A stretch of DNA of 64,000 bases from the NCBI GenBank assembly GCA_946902875.1, contig OX336345.1, positions 22,041,395 to 22,105,394 on the forward strand, read 5' to 3'. Made by a program: the position numbers and the translations under genes. The notes beneath the pieces were generated by a model that did no database searches, was not told the DNA's origin, and saw only the letters and a list, made by a program, of their open reading frames with translations. The DNA comes from Nematopogon swammerdamellus. Lineage: Eukaryota > Arthropoda > Insecta > Lepidoptera > Adelidae. Positions 53,341-62,211 of this stretch are shown one piece after another; the stretch's first letter is position 1, and the number at the start of each line of letters is the position of its first letter.

Positions 53341-53454
53341 AAATGTATAACTCGCGACATCGCGTCAGCGTCATTTTTAAAATGAAACCTTAAGTCATTG
53401 CGTTAAGGGTTAAGTTAGAGTGGCACGGGATCTGCCGGCACTCCCGGAGTGCAA

Positions 53455-53652
53455 CTGTTAAGTAGGGTTCCGTAACACGTTTATGTCTGTCCATTCTACT
53501 AAGTTCTGCAAAATGAATGTAGGGTTCCGTAACATATGCATGTCTATCCGTTCTACTAAATTTTACAATTTTCAACCAAGGTCCTCCGACGGTTATTTTA
53601 TAATAAAAGTAGGCTTCCGTAACACGTTTATGTCTGTCCATTCTACTAAGTT
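53455..53652. repeat. Three tandem copies of a GTTCCGTAACA-type unit
   Basis: 'gttccgtaacacgtttatgt' and 'ctgtccattctactaagttc' at 53465-53512; a diverged copy at 53523-53575; a third at 53612-53656. It abuts the SINE start. Confidence 0.6.
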
Positions 53653-54003
53653 CTGCAACATCACCTACAACGTCCGTGATGTCAGCCCATAACACCAGTG
53701 CCATGTCAGTGCTTCCCCCTTTGATCGTGCTGACTACACTGAACTGGTCGGAAAACACAAACTATTTACATAGCCGTTTCGACCGACGTTTAATTCAGTG
53801 CGGTGGTACCAACCCGGGAAGGTTAAACCCTACCACCAAGTAAAATTACGAGGGAAGGGACTTACAGTTTTACGAGGAATCCGAACCTTGGTCAGCCTCC
53901 AACGGTCAGCGGTCACCCATCTAAGCACTGACCGCACCCAGCGTTGCTTAAAATTCAATAGCGACAGTTGACTGTCTGCACCACTGAGCTATCGAAGCTG
54001 ACG
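53653..54003 (-). mobile_element. SINE family A, tRNA head
   Basis: From 'catcacctacaacgtccgtg' to the inverted A box and 'tcgaagctgac'. The T-run end is missing. The flanking sequence continues as in the SINE-free relative at 57240. Confidence 0.85.
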
Positions 54004-54086
54004 TGGTCCTATTTTAATTGGGTCAAGATCGGATTGGAAAGCGAGTACATCAATAGCAAAAAATAACTAAAAAAAAACTGTGAAAT

Positions 54087-54465
54087 AAAAAAAAAAGTTT
54101 TAAAAAACATAAAACCGACTTCCTAAAAAAAGTAAAACTAAAAAACTATTTAAAATAAAAATATAAAAACCGCCTTCAAAAATATATGAAATAAAAACCT
54201 AAAAAAAAAACGAACCCTAGAGTTGAAGGCGGTGCTAAAGCAAGCAAAATGATGCATGAAAGAAAACATGAGCGGATGATAATATCCTTTGTGATTTGTG
54301 TAGCCTTTTTAGCACCGCCTTCAACTCTAGGGTTCGTTTTTTTTTTTAGGTTTTTATTTCATATATTTTTGAAGGCGGTTTTTATATTTTTATTTTAAAT
54401 AGTTTTTTAGTTTTACTTTTTTTAGGAAGTCGGTTTTATGTTTTTTAAAACTTTTTTTTTTTTCC
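54087..54465. repeat. Long hairpin, ~155-bp arms and 60-bp loop
   Basis: The left arm ('taaaaccgacttcctaaaaa', 'accgccttcaaaaatat', 'cgaaccctagagttgaaggc') pairs with the right arm (to about 54460) with very few mismatches. The loop is about 54241-54300. A shorter paralogue is at 57390-57600. AT-rich arms and the GAAGGCGGTGCTAAAG inner stem are shared. Confidence 0.8.
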
Positions 54466-54689
54466 ATCTACGATGCTGCTGGTGGTGTTATACCAAAGAG
54501 ATTAAAAGAGGGTGGGTTTAATGTATTTGTGATAAGCTTTACAGAATATATAAGTCAATGATATTTTATATAAAATTGTAAAATTGTAGATTTTACCGAC
54601 GACGACACGACGACGAATAAAATAAAAAAATAGTAAATCTGATTTAAATGCAAAATTGATAATAAACCATCGCTTCTCTTATATTCTCT

Positions 54690-55080
54690 ATCTTTTTCGG
54701 GAGGAAGGAAGGGATTCCTTCCTCGCCCATCTCTCACTCACCTCTCTCCCGGTCTTCTCTCCTCGATCCCGCCTTCCTCCCCTCCTTCCCCTCACCCTTC
54801 ACGGACCCCCTCTTTGCCACCTTCCCTTTCGCCCATTCCCTCCCTCTCTCCCTACTTCCCTTCCTCCCCTCATGTCGCCCCTCCTTCCCATCACCCTCGC
54901 ATTCCATTCCTCCCCTACTACCCCTCATCCTGTCCGCAACCCCCTCTTACCCCGCCCCTTCCCCCTTTCAACCTCTCACTCCCTCGATATCCATTCCTCC
55001 TCGTTCCCTCTACTACCTCCCTCCCCCACACCTACCCTCATTCACTAACCCTTCCTCCCTCCATACCTCTCCTCCTCTTC
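54690..55080. repeat. Polypyrimidine tract (C/T-rich on plus)
   Basis: About 390 bp almost entirely C and T. It continues after the SINE at 55437-55485, showing that the SINE landed inside it. ORFs in it are compositional artefacts. Confidence 0.8.
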
Positions 55081-55081
55081 T

Positions 55082-55433
55082 TTTTTTTTTATGGAAACTG
55101 ACATGGTTGGATACATCACCTACAACATCCGTGATGTCGGACATGTCGTGCCGGCTATACTGAACTGGACGGAAAAAAACGAAAAAACTATTTACATCAA
55201 ATCTCTTTGATTTACATAGCCGTTTCGACATACGTTTTATTCAGTGCGGTGGTACCAACCCTAGTAAGGTAAGAAGGGAAGGGTGCTACAGTTTTACGTG
55301 GAATCCGAACCACGGTCAGCCTCAAATGGTCGAGCGGTCACCCATCCAAGCACAGACGAATTAATTCGTCTGTGCATCCAAGTGTTGACCGCGCCCAGGG
55401 TTGCCTGCACCACTGAGCTACCGAGGCTGACAA
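55082..55433 (-). mobile_element. SINE family A carrying a 24-bp palindromic insertion
   Basis: T-run, reversed body, inverted B-box area 'ggaatccgaaccacgg', inverted A box 'ccactgagcta' (near 55414). Parts of the body are deleted. See the separate entry for the palindrome. Confidence 0.85.
55351..55374. mobile_element. 24-bp perfect palindrome with 8-bp target duplication
   Basis: CACAGACGAATT followed by its exact inverse. CATCCAAG precedes (55343-55350) and follows (55375-55382). Other SINE copies (for example near 40720: 'cacccatccaagtactgacc') have CATCCAAG once and no palindrome, so this is an insertion. Confidence 0.8.
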
Positions 55434-55629
55434 ACGTACCTCCCACCCACTCCCCCTTCTTTTCTCTCCCCCTTCCTCTTCCTGACCATTATTCATTATT
55501 TCTTACCAAAAGCAGTAACTATTGAGTAATCTGTGCCAAAAGCCTAGATAATAAATTTTCATATCCTTACCTAGAGAAATCATGGATTCCCCATACAAAA
55601 ACTTTCACCCCTATTTCACCCCTTATTTT

Positions 55630-55795
55630 TAGGTTTCCGTATCCCTGTACGGAAGCCTATTACTAAGCCTCCGCAGTCTGTCTGTCCGTCCGTCCGTTTG
55701 TCTGTCCGAGGGCTGTATCTCTTGAACCGTAATAGGAAGCCCGTTGAAATTTTCACAGAATATGTGTTACTATAGCGGATATAACAACAAATAAG
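55630..55795. repeat. Partial copy of the GGTTCCGTA repeat
   Basis: 'aggtttccgtatccctgtac' to 'agcggatataacaacaaat', including a (GTCC)n tract. It provides the empty site for the LINE at 47157. Confidence 0.6.
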
Positions 55796-56395
55796 CGGAG
55801 CTAGGTACAACCCAAGTACAACCAAAGAGTTTGTAAATTCTTTGGACCGGAGTAAAACCGCAAACAGGAAATTACAATCTTACACGTTCAACGCCACATG
55901 AAAAATCCAGTATTTCCGTTTGGGCCACGGGGCTCACCGCTCACCGGTGAGCCTTTCCTTACTGAACCATTCAGGGCATGGGGGTCACCGGTGAGCCGCG
56001 TGAGAGGGCCTACGTAAACGCTTCCTACAAGCCACAGAGCGCAGCTACAAAGCCAATATGGAAGTGAGCTGCATGGCCTTGTAGTCGAAGCGGACGGCGT
56101 GGTTTTCAAATCCAATAGAAACTTGTAGTTTTTTATTAAGTTAATTGTAACGATGCTAGGGCTGCTCTTAACGATAAGGTAGAAAATAATATTTGTATTA
56201 ATAGAATTAATAAAACCAGAAAATAATAAGAAAATATTCGTCAAAATAAAAATGAACATAAAATTTTCTTCATTGCCAAATAAGAAGACATTATTTATTA
56301 CGAAAATAATTTATGAAATTGAACAAAACAAAATATTTATGAAATTGAACAATCACAACATTATGACACTTCATTATTTAAAATAATCAATCATC

Positions 56396-56950
56396 TTAAC
56401 CCCAAAGGGTTTAACCATAAACAATAAAGAATTATCCGTGAGTCATGTTAAAACAAGGCAAACAAAGGAATGGTTTAGTTGGGCTGCTTTGGCAATAAGT
56501 GGATACTTTTTTCGACTTGGTTTTAGCCTGTTTGCTACCCATTATTGGTACGTTCTTTGCATAACATTGGTGACATGTTCTTCTCACTTTTCTGGCCAAT
56601 CCCTCTTTCCTTTCCAGAGTGTGTTTCATTCTCTTCCGTCTTTCTATATGCATTTCATAGTCGCTATCCTCACTCTCCGACAAAAGAATTCGACAGCATC
56701 TTCTTTTCGTTGGTTGAACTACGTCTTCATAGAATCTATTCCGAAACTACGGTTCAGAAGATCTATCTCGATGTTTTCTAACTGCGTTAGCGCTTCTTGT
56801 GTTAACTCGAAATCTTCAAAATAATCATTTTTGGCGAGAAAAGCGTAAAACATCCTCAATTGTCGACGTAGCCGGACCGGGATTGATCGCTGCGTCCGCG
56901 GCGTGTGCGCAACGGGTGGGCCGCGGCGTGACCCCGCGGCCCCAGCCAAC
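56396..56950 (-). pseudogene. Possible piggyBac-like transposase remnant
   Basis: Reading minus across a frame change gives FEDFELTQEALTQLENIEID, FYEDVVQPTKRRC, LLSESEDSDYEMHIERRKRM and then KVRRTCHQCYAKNVP, STYCQSSPTKPFLCLPCF. The acidic SESEDSD stretch followed by a C-terminal CxxC...C...CLPCF knuckle resembles piggyBac proteins with the catalytic middle deleted. A TTAA at 56396 next to CCCCAAAGGG is a plausible end, but the other end is not identified. Tentative. Confidence 0.4.
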
Positions 56951-57099
56951 AGAAAAATACAAATCCTTCATATGAGGCCACACGATCCACCCGTGAGCCT
57001 TCTGCTATATCTCGAAAATTAGACGGTAAAAGTCGCAAATTTTTATTTTCATCTTTTTGTCATCTTTTTTGTCATCATTCATTCATTTCATTTGTCATC

Positions 57100-57605
57100 A
57101 CGAGCAATTTACTTTAGACCTAGGAGATTCTCAATTCGACGGTATGTTTTCTTTTTTTGGATGTTTGTTACGCGATTACTCCGTCAATTATTGTGGGCCG
57201 ATTTTGAAAATTCTTTTTTTTTGTTTGAAAGGGGATAACCATGACGTGGTTCCATTTTAATTTGGTCGAGATCAGATTGGAAAGCGAGGCGGAATCGCGA
57301 GGCCGAAGGTCGAGCGATTCCGCCGAGTACATTAATAGCAAAAAATTCCAAAAAAAACTGTGAAATAAAAAACTATTTAAAAAAATATATAAAAACCGCC
57401 TTCAAAAATGTATGAAATAAAAAAAATCGAACCCTAGAGTTGAAGGCGGTGCTAAAGCAAGCAAAAATGATACATGAAAGAAAACATGCGTGGATGATAT
57501 CCTTTGTGATTTGTGTAGCCTTCTTTAGCACCGCCTTCAACTCTAGGGTTCGATTTTTTTAATTTCATAAATTTTTTAAGGCAGTTTTCATATTTTTTTT
57601 TTACA
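57100..57605. repeat. Paralogue of 53150-54465 with hairpin and a 37-bp insertion
   Basis: 'ttctcaattcgacggtatgt', 'gcgattactccgtcaatt', 'aggggataacc' and the hairpin with the GAAGGCGGTGCTAAAG stem repeat the order seen at 53150-54465, without the SINE. A 37-bp palindromic insertion is present at 57288-57324. Confidence 0.7.
57288..57324. mobile_element. 37-bp palindromic insertion
   Basis: GGCGGAATCGC, a 15-bp middle GAGGCCGAAGGTCGA, then GCGATTCCGCC. The paralogue at 54041-54050 reads 'gcgagtacat' without it. GA is duplicated at the junction (57286-57287 and 57325-57326). The middle resembles the arm repeats of the foldback at 62212-63892. Confidence 0.65.
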
Positions 57606-57680
57606 TACAATGCTGACATTATTAGAATGAAGAGTGACGAGTATTTGTTTAACTGTTCAACTAAATAAATACGTTCTATC

Positions 57681-57733
57681 CACAGAGCACGGAATACCGC
57701 GCGCGCGCGCGCGGGGGTATTCCGTGCTCTGTG
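57681..57733. repeat. 53-bp hairpin with a (GC)n loop
   Basis: Arms CACAGAGCACGGAATACC and its inverse, 18 bp each without mismatch; the loop is GC-alternating. TCTATC occurs on the left (57675-57680) and, after TGGA, on the right (57738-57743), a possible imperfect duplication. CA...TG ends as in the other tiny palindromes. Confidence 0.55.
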
Positions 57734-58190
57734 TGGATCTATCTATTAAAAGCGCACAAACAGGAAATTACAATCATAATAATATTTTGTTCCGTATACC
57801 AAATAATTTTCAAAACATTTTTTTATTTTATTTAATTTGATAAGAAGTGTTAGTTTAATTGTAAATTGTCATAATTTTATTATTCAAATATAATTAAAAA
57901 TTTTGGAATTTACATAAATAATGTTCTTTATAAATATAAATGAAAGCGCCATCTTTTGTCTAGTAGCAGTAATTCTACAGCCTAGTGACAATTAAAGGTA
58001 CCTAGATACATGTTGTATTTCAACTAGATAGCGCCCTTAGTATAGAAGTATTAACAAACATTAACGCCACCTGTTTGTTTTACGACAACATCAAGAAAAA
58101 TTATTAACGCCCCCTGTTGGTTTTACGATTTACAACGTTACCAAATTTGTTATATGGAGTGGTCTATCTGTCCCGACAGGGTTATAAAAT
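57734..58190. other. AT-rich end of the composite element
   Basis: No ORF. Contains 'aacgccacctgtttgttttacgac' and a second 'aacgccccctgttggttttacg', a diverged tandem pair at 58060-58130. Confidence 0.35.
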
Positions 58191-58719
58191 CAATGGCTGA
58201 GGGAGAAAATTTTGGATTTTTACAAAAATGACAATATCTCAAAAACTAAGCCATTTTTACTAAACCTAAAATTAGATATTTTGAGAGGTAATTAGCAGCC
58301 CCATCTCCTGTTAAAGGATTATCGTCGGTTTCTGGGACACCCTGTATAATATGTTTAAATCAACCCAAGTAGACCGATATAAATTAAAGAAGGTTGTCTG
58401 CTGCGTAGAAACCACCGACACTTGCGCAAAGCGTCAATCAGCTACAGTACACTTAAGTTTTAATACATTATCAATAAACATACGGAAAAAACACTCTTCT
58501 GATAAAAATCAAACATACAGCTATAAATTACTCAATCATAAAGGCGATACTTTTAAATATCTGCAGCTTGTCGTTGAACATCCCTCTACTTATGAATATC
58601 AATACATATATTATTCTATTGGCTACCTATGGCCACCGTAGACATATATGATGAGTTCAATTCTGACCTGGATAACGTTCATGCTGTAGACTTACACGTT
58701 ATCTTCATGGAAATAAAAA

Positions 58720-59419
58720 CATAAGTATATTGCATCTAAACATACGTAGCATGAATGCCAATTTTGATGGACTTACAATATTTTTAAGGCAACTGCAATA
58801 CGAATTTGACATCATAGTCCTTACTGAGGGATGGATTAATGAATATTACACGCCGAAATACCTACCGGGCTACAATAGCTACAACACGACTAAACACTAT
58901 AACCAGAACGATGGCATAGTCATATACACAAAAAATAATTTAAATGCCACAGTACATGAAGTTAACATTAGCGATGCCAACTGCCTGCGAATAAACATTT
59001 CCAATACTATTGCAATATTCTGCATATACAGGTCTCCATCGGTGGCTAACATCGACCCATTTTTATCCTCACTTGACTCCCACCTCCGTGGAACTTCATT
59101 GACTCCAAGCGTGGTTTTGGTGGGAGACATGAATATAGACATCAAAGTGAACAGTAATGACAACAAATCTCAGGATTACTTATGTCTTATGTCGGAACAT
59201 GGTCTTTTTGCTGCCGTCACTAAGCCGACAAGAGATAATAATTGTCTAGACCATATTATGATAAAATCTAAGCACAACGTCTCAGCTGTAATCTGCCGTA
59301 CATCTGTCACTGACCACTTCCCAGTAATGGCAAGCATTGGTAATATGCCAACAAAGAAAGTTATGATAAAAAACAAACTTATAAAAAAATTAACTACGAA
59401 AAATTGTCAATCGACTTAA
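58720..59419 (+). pseudogene. LINE ORF2, endonuclease part
   Basis: Open over about 230 codons: SILHLNIRSMNANFDGL (Asn), IVLTEGWINE (Glu), FCIYRSPSVANIDPF, VVLVGDMNIDIK (Asp-x-Asn), CLDHIMI and TSVTDHFPVMASIG (Asp-His). All catalytic positions of the apurinic-type endonuclease are present. The frame ends at 59419 because of a one-base change in the A-run at about 59384-59390; the RT part continues in another frame. Confidence 0.75.
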
Positions 59420-61581
59420 AAAATTATGATTGGAATTCACTTTACAACTTTGATGTCCACCAGGCGACACAATATTTTTGTAACACACTCAGCACATTAA
59501 TTAAAAGTAATACAAAAACTATATTGACTAAAGTAAAAACAATAAAGTCTTGGATCACTGATGGCTTACTAAAATGTATAAAAAAAAGGGACAAAATGCA
59601 TATTATAGCAAAATCTGATTCTACTAATATACTTCTGCAAAATGAATATAAGTGTTATAGAAATGTATGTAAAAAAGCAATCGCAACAGCAAGAGATATA
59701 TACTTTAAGAGGGAACTAGATAATAACAGTAAAAATCCAAAAAAAACCTGGGATATTGTTAAGGAAATTGCACACATTAAAAATAATAAAGAGTCTAATA
59801 TGTCTCAATTACTGTCTAAAAATGGAGGGGGTATTAATGCATTGAATAAAATTAATGACCACTTTGTTACAGTAGGAAAGCGATTAGCTGATAATACGTT
59901 AACTTCTCTTGGAAAAACTGAAAGCGAGTTGAGTCATAAAATAATCACCAATGGATCATTTCCACATTCCTTCTTTTTAGCACCAACAAATAAATGTGAA
60001 ATCTCAAAAATAATATGTGGTTTAAAATCGAATAGTGCGCCAGGATTAGATTCCATTACACCGTTGTGCTTGAAAAACACCAGGGAAAATATAATTGAAC
60101 CCCATGTTCACATATGCAACCTGAGTATGTCAACAGGCTCATTCCCTCAAGTGTACAAAGAAGCGATAGTGTGTCCAATATTTAAGGGTGGCGATGCCTC
60201 CACAGTCTCTAATTACCGGCCCATCTCATTCTTAAGCACACTCTCCAAAATATTGGAAAAGTTGGTTGCGGAGAGACTGGTAAGTTATCTAAAGAAAAAC
60301 CAGATCTACTCTGATAATCAATATGGGTTGAGATCTTCTAGATCCACGGAGGATGCCGTGTCAAAACTCACAGAATATGTAACGAAACACCTAGATGATG
60401 GAAAACTCTGCGTAGGGGTATTCCTCGATTTAGCAAAAGCATTTGACACGGTATCTATACCGTTACTACTCCGGAAACTGGAAGCAATTGGTATAAGAGG
60501 TGTTGCCCTCGATTGGATGCAGGACTATCTTACTCATAGGACACAAAGAGTAATAATAAATGGAGAACTGAGTAGGACATGCCCGACCACTTACGGTGTA
60601 CCTCAAGGAAGTGTTCTTGGCCCCATACTTTTCCTAGTATACATTAACGACCTCTGTAACATTGACATAGTCAATGGTAGTGAATCTGCTAAAGTTTTAA
60701 CTTTTGCAGACGATACTGTGATCCTATTCTGCGGAAGTGACTGGGATGGGTTGAAGATAGAGGTCGAAATGGGTATGGTAAGAGTAAAAAAGTGGCTCTT
60801 AGATAATCTGTTAACACTTAATGCCACAAAAACAAAATACATCTGCTTTTCTATTGACAAAAAAAGACAACCTGACCGACATTACGAAATCCGCCTCCAT
60901 AACTGCTTTACAATGGCTGCCTGTTACGCACCATGCTCATGTGAAATTTTGGAGAGGGTAAATTCTATAAAATATCTGGGTGTAATAGTAGATAAAAACT
61001 TAAACTGGAAATTGCACATAACCACCTTGGCCGCGCGCTTAAGAAAACTGCTATATTTTTTCAAAACGGTACGCAACACATTGGGCCGCAATCTTCTAAA
61101 ATGTGTTTACTACGCCTTATGTCATTCACTGATACTGTATTGTATCCCGGTGTGGGGTGGCGCTGCCCAGTGTCATTTGCTTGTGTTAGAGCGAGCTCAC
61201 AGAGCGGTTCTGAGGGTGATGTACAGTAAACCCTTTCGGTACCCTACAAAAGCGCTTTATACGAAATGTGAGCTCTTAGCGATACGGCAAGTATACATAA
61301 AGTCCCTCCTAGCCAAATTCCATAAAAATCGAGATAAGTTACAGTATGTTACGCACCGATTCCAAACAAGACAACAAGCTGGTAAGCAATGTGTGGTGCC
61401 GCTTGTTAGGACAAAATTTGCACAAAGAGCCCACTCCTTCATTGGACCCTCTGTAATTAACAAATTAGATCCTTCTACTAGGGACATAATTAGCGGATAT
61501 AAATTCAAAAAAAATATTCACAAATGGCTTTTCGAACTAGGTCGCTCTAGAACTGATGAACTGTTGCAATGTATATCCTAA
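59404..61581 (+). CDS. LINE ORF2, reverse transcriptase part (725 codons)
   Basis: Continues the endonuclease after a single-base frame change; the real frame probably enters near 59390 (KINYEKLSIDLKNYDWNSL). RT motifs: SAPGLDSITPLCLKN, SNYRPISFLSTLSKILEKLV, QYGLRSSRSTEDAV, VFLDLAKAFDTVSI (A), YGVPQGSVLGPILFLVYIND (B), LTFADDTVILF (C, catalytic FADD), NLLTLNATKTKYICFS, IKYLGVIVDKNLNWKLHI. The C-terminal region ends RSRTDELLQCIS. It is otherwise intact, so this LINE died by one indel and by the mariner-family insertion upstream. Confidence 0.85.
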   Translation: MSIDLKNYDWNSLYNFDVHQATQYFCNTLSTLIKSNTKTILTKVKTIKSWITDGLLKCIKKRDKMHIIAKSDSTNILLQNEYKCYRNVCKKAIATARDIYFKRELDNNSKNPKKTWDIVKEIAHIKNNKESNMSQLLSKNGGGINALNKINDHFVTVGKRLADNTLTSLGKTESELSHKIITNGSFPHSFFLAPTNKCEISKIICGLKSNSAPGLDSITPLCLKNTRENIIEPHVHICNLSMSTGSFPQVYKEAIVCPIFKGGDASTVSNYRPISFLSTLSKILEKLVAERLVSYLKKNQIYSDNQYGLRSSRSTEDAVSKLTEYVTKHLDDGKLCVGVFLDLAKAFDTVSIPLLLRKLEAIGIRGVALDWMQDYLTHRTQRVIINGELSRTCPTTYGVPQGSVLGPILFLVYINDLCNIDIVNGSESAKVLTFADDTVILFCGSDWDGLKIEVEMGMVRVKKWLLDNLLTLNATKTKYICFSIDKKRQPDRHYEIRLHNCFTMAACYAPCSCEILERVNSIKYLGVIVDKNLNWKLHITTLAARLRKLLYFFKTVRNTLGRNLLKCVYYALCHSLILYCIPVWGGAAQCHLLVLERAHRAVLRVMYSKPFRYPTKALYTKCELLAIRQVYIKSLLAKFHKNRDKLQYVTHRFQTRQQAGKQCVVPLVRTKFAQRAHSFIGPSVINKLDPSTRDIISGYKFKKNIHKWLFELGRSRTDELLQCIS

Positions 61582-62211
61582 CCAATACCTTCTATATTAG
61601 ATGATTTTGATCCTAACACATCCCTATGCCCTTCAAGCCAGCATTCATCCTCGCACGCATACACAAAATTTACACTTACATTCGACCCCACACACACACA
61701 TACACACACACCTAAGAAAAGGAAGTACAAAGTATAAACACGATGTATAAAGTAAATATTGACAGTTACCTGCCCCCTATAATACGGCTTGCGCTAGTTT
61801 AGAGGGCAGGGGTTGCTCCATGTACAAATTAACTTCACTATCTTAAAAATTATGCTGTAATCATGTTTATTATGTTAAAGTTTCTCACATGTGTATAAAT
61901 AAATAAATTGAAATTGAAATTTATTATGGCGGATATAACAACAAATAATAAAAATAAGAAAAAGTAAAAAAATCACGGGGTTCCCATAGACGAAACTAAA
62001 AAGTGTATGCGCGCCCGAAAACAGTATGTAACTACAGTATTTTAACTAATCATGAATTTTAACTAATATGAAGCATTTAATAAAACACGCCATAGATGGC
62101 GCGAGCGGCGCTAACCATGATATGGCGATACGGAGCCCTCGGTGCGCGAGTTCGACTCGCACTTGGCCGGTTTTTTTAAAGTTCTGAGTCGAAAATATTA
62201 GATACTAGCTG

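Larger units (their letters stand above)
50820..58195. mobile_element. Composite element with CATTGATTTTATA ends and 8-bp duplication
   Basis: The left end CATTGATTTTATA (50820) and right end TATAAAATCAATG (to 58195) are inverted copies of 13 bp. The exact 8-bp word GCTGAGGG flanks both (50812-50819 and 58196-58203) and is present once in the corresponding left arm of the mariner foldback. CA...TG ends with 8-bp duplication fit the P or hAT superfamilies. The 7.4 kb inside is mostly later insertions; no transposase of its own is visible. Confidence 0.7.
48757..58348. mobile_element. Mariner-superfamily foldback, itself interrupted
   Basis: Ends TACAGGGTGTCCCAGAAACC with TA on both sides (48755-48756 and 58349-58350). 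The arms are about 675 bp long and pair almost throughout: 48757-49212 plus 49556-49775 with 50283-50811 plus 58204-58348. The centre (about 49776-50282) carries transposase pieces. Later insertions are a SINE in the left arm, a SINE piece in the centre and the 7.4-kb element at 50820-58195 in the right arm. Confidence 0.75.
47157..61920 (+). mobile_element. CR1/Jockey-group LINE, split by a mariner-family element
   Basis: ORF1 (47182-48216) lies left of the insertion and ORF2 (58720-61581) right of it, same strand. The 3' end is a microsatellite-like tail (AATTGAAATTGAAATT) at 61905-61920, typical of CR1-group elements. The 3' UTR is about 340 bp. Without the inner insertion the LINE is about 5.2 kb. 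The inter-ORF region is about 0.9 kb and shows no coding sense. Confidence 0.8.
46988..62176. repeat. Dispersed GGTTCCGTA/TTGGCCGG repeat split by a LINE nest
   Basis: The left part, 46988-47156 ('agggttccgtatctggtacc', (GTCC)n, 'cagaatatgtgttat'), and the right part, 61921-62176 ('tatggcggatataacaac' to 'cgactcgcacttggccgg'), are the two halves of the repeat seen whole at 24953-25232. At 55760-55790 the junction reads on as 'gtgttactatagcggatata', an empty site. Everything between (about 14.8 kb) is nested insertion. Confidence 0.7.

Noticed and set aside
54656..55101. Proline/serine/leucine-rich ORFs at 54.7-55.1 kb
   Set aside because: They are produced by the polypyrimidine tract and have no domain.
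55820..55850. Another member of the CAAAGAG palindrome family (CAAAGAGTTTGTAAATTCTTTG)
   Set aside because: The arms pair only partly and no 8-bp direct repeat flanks it.
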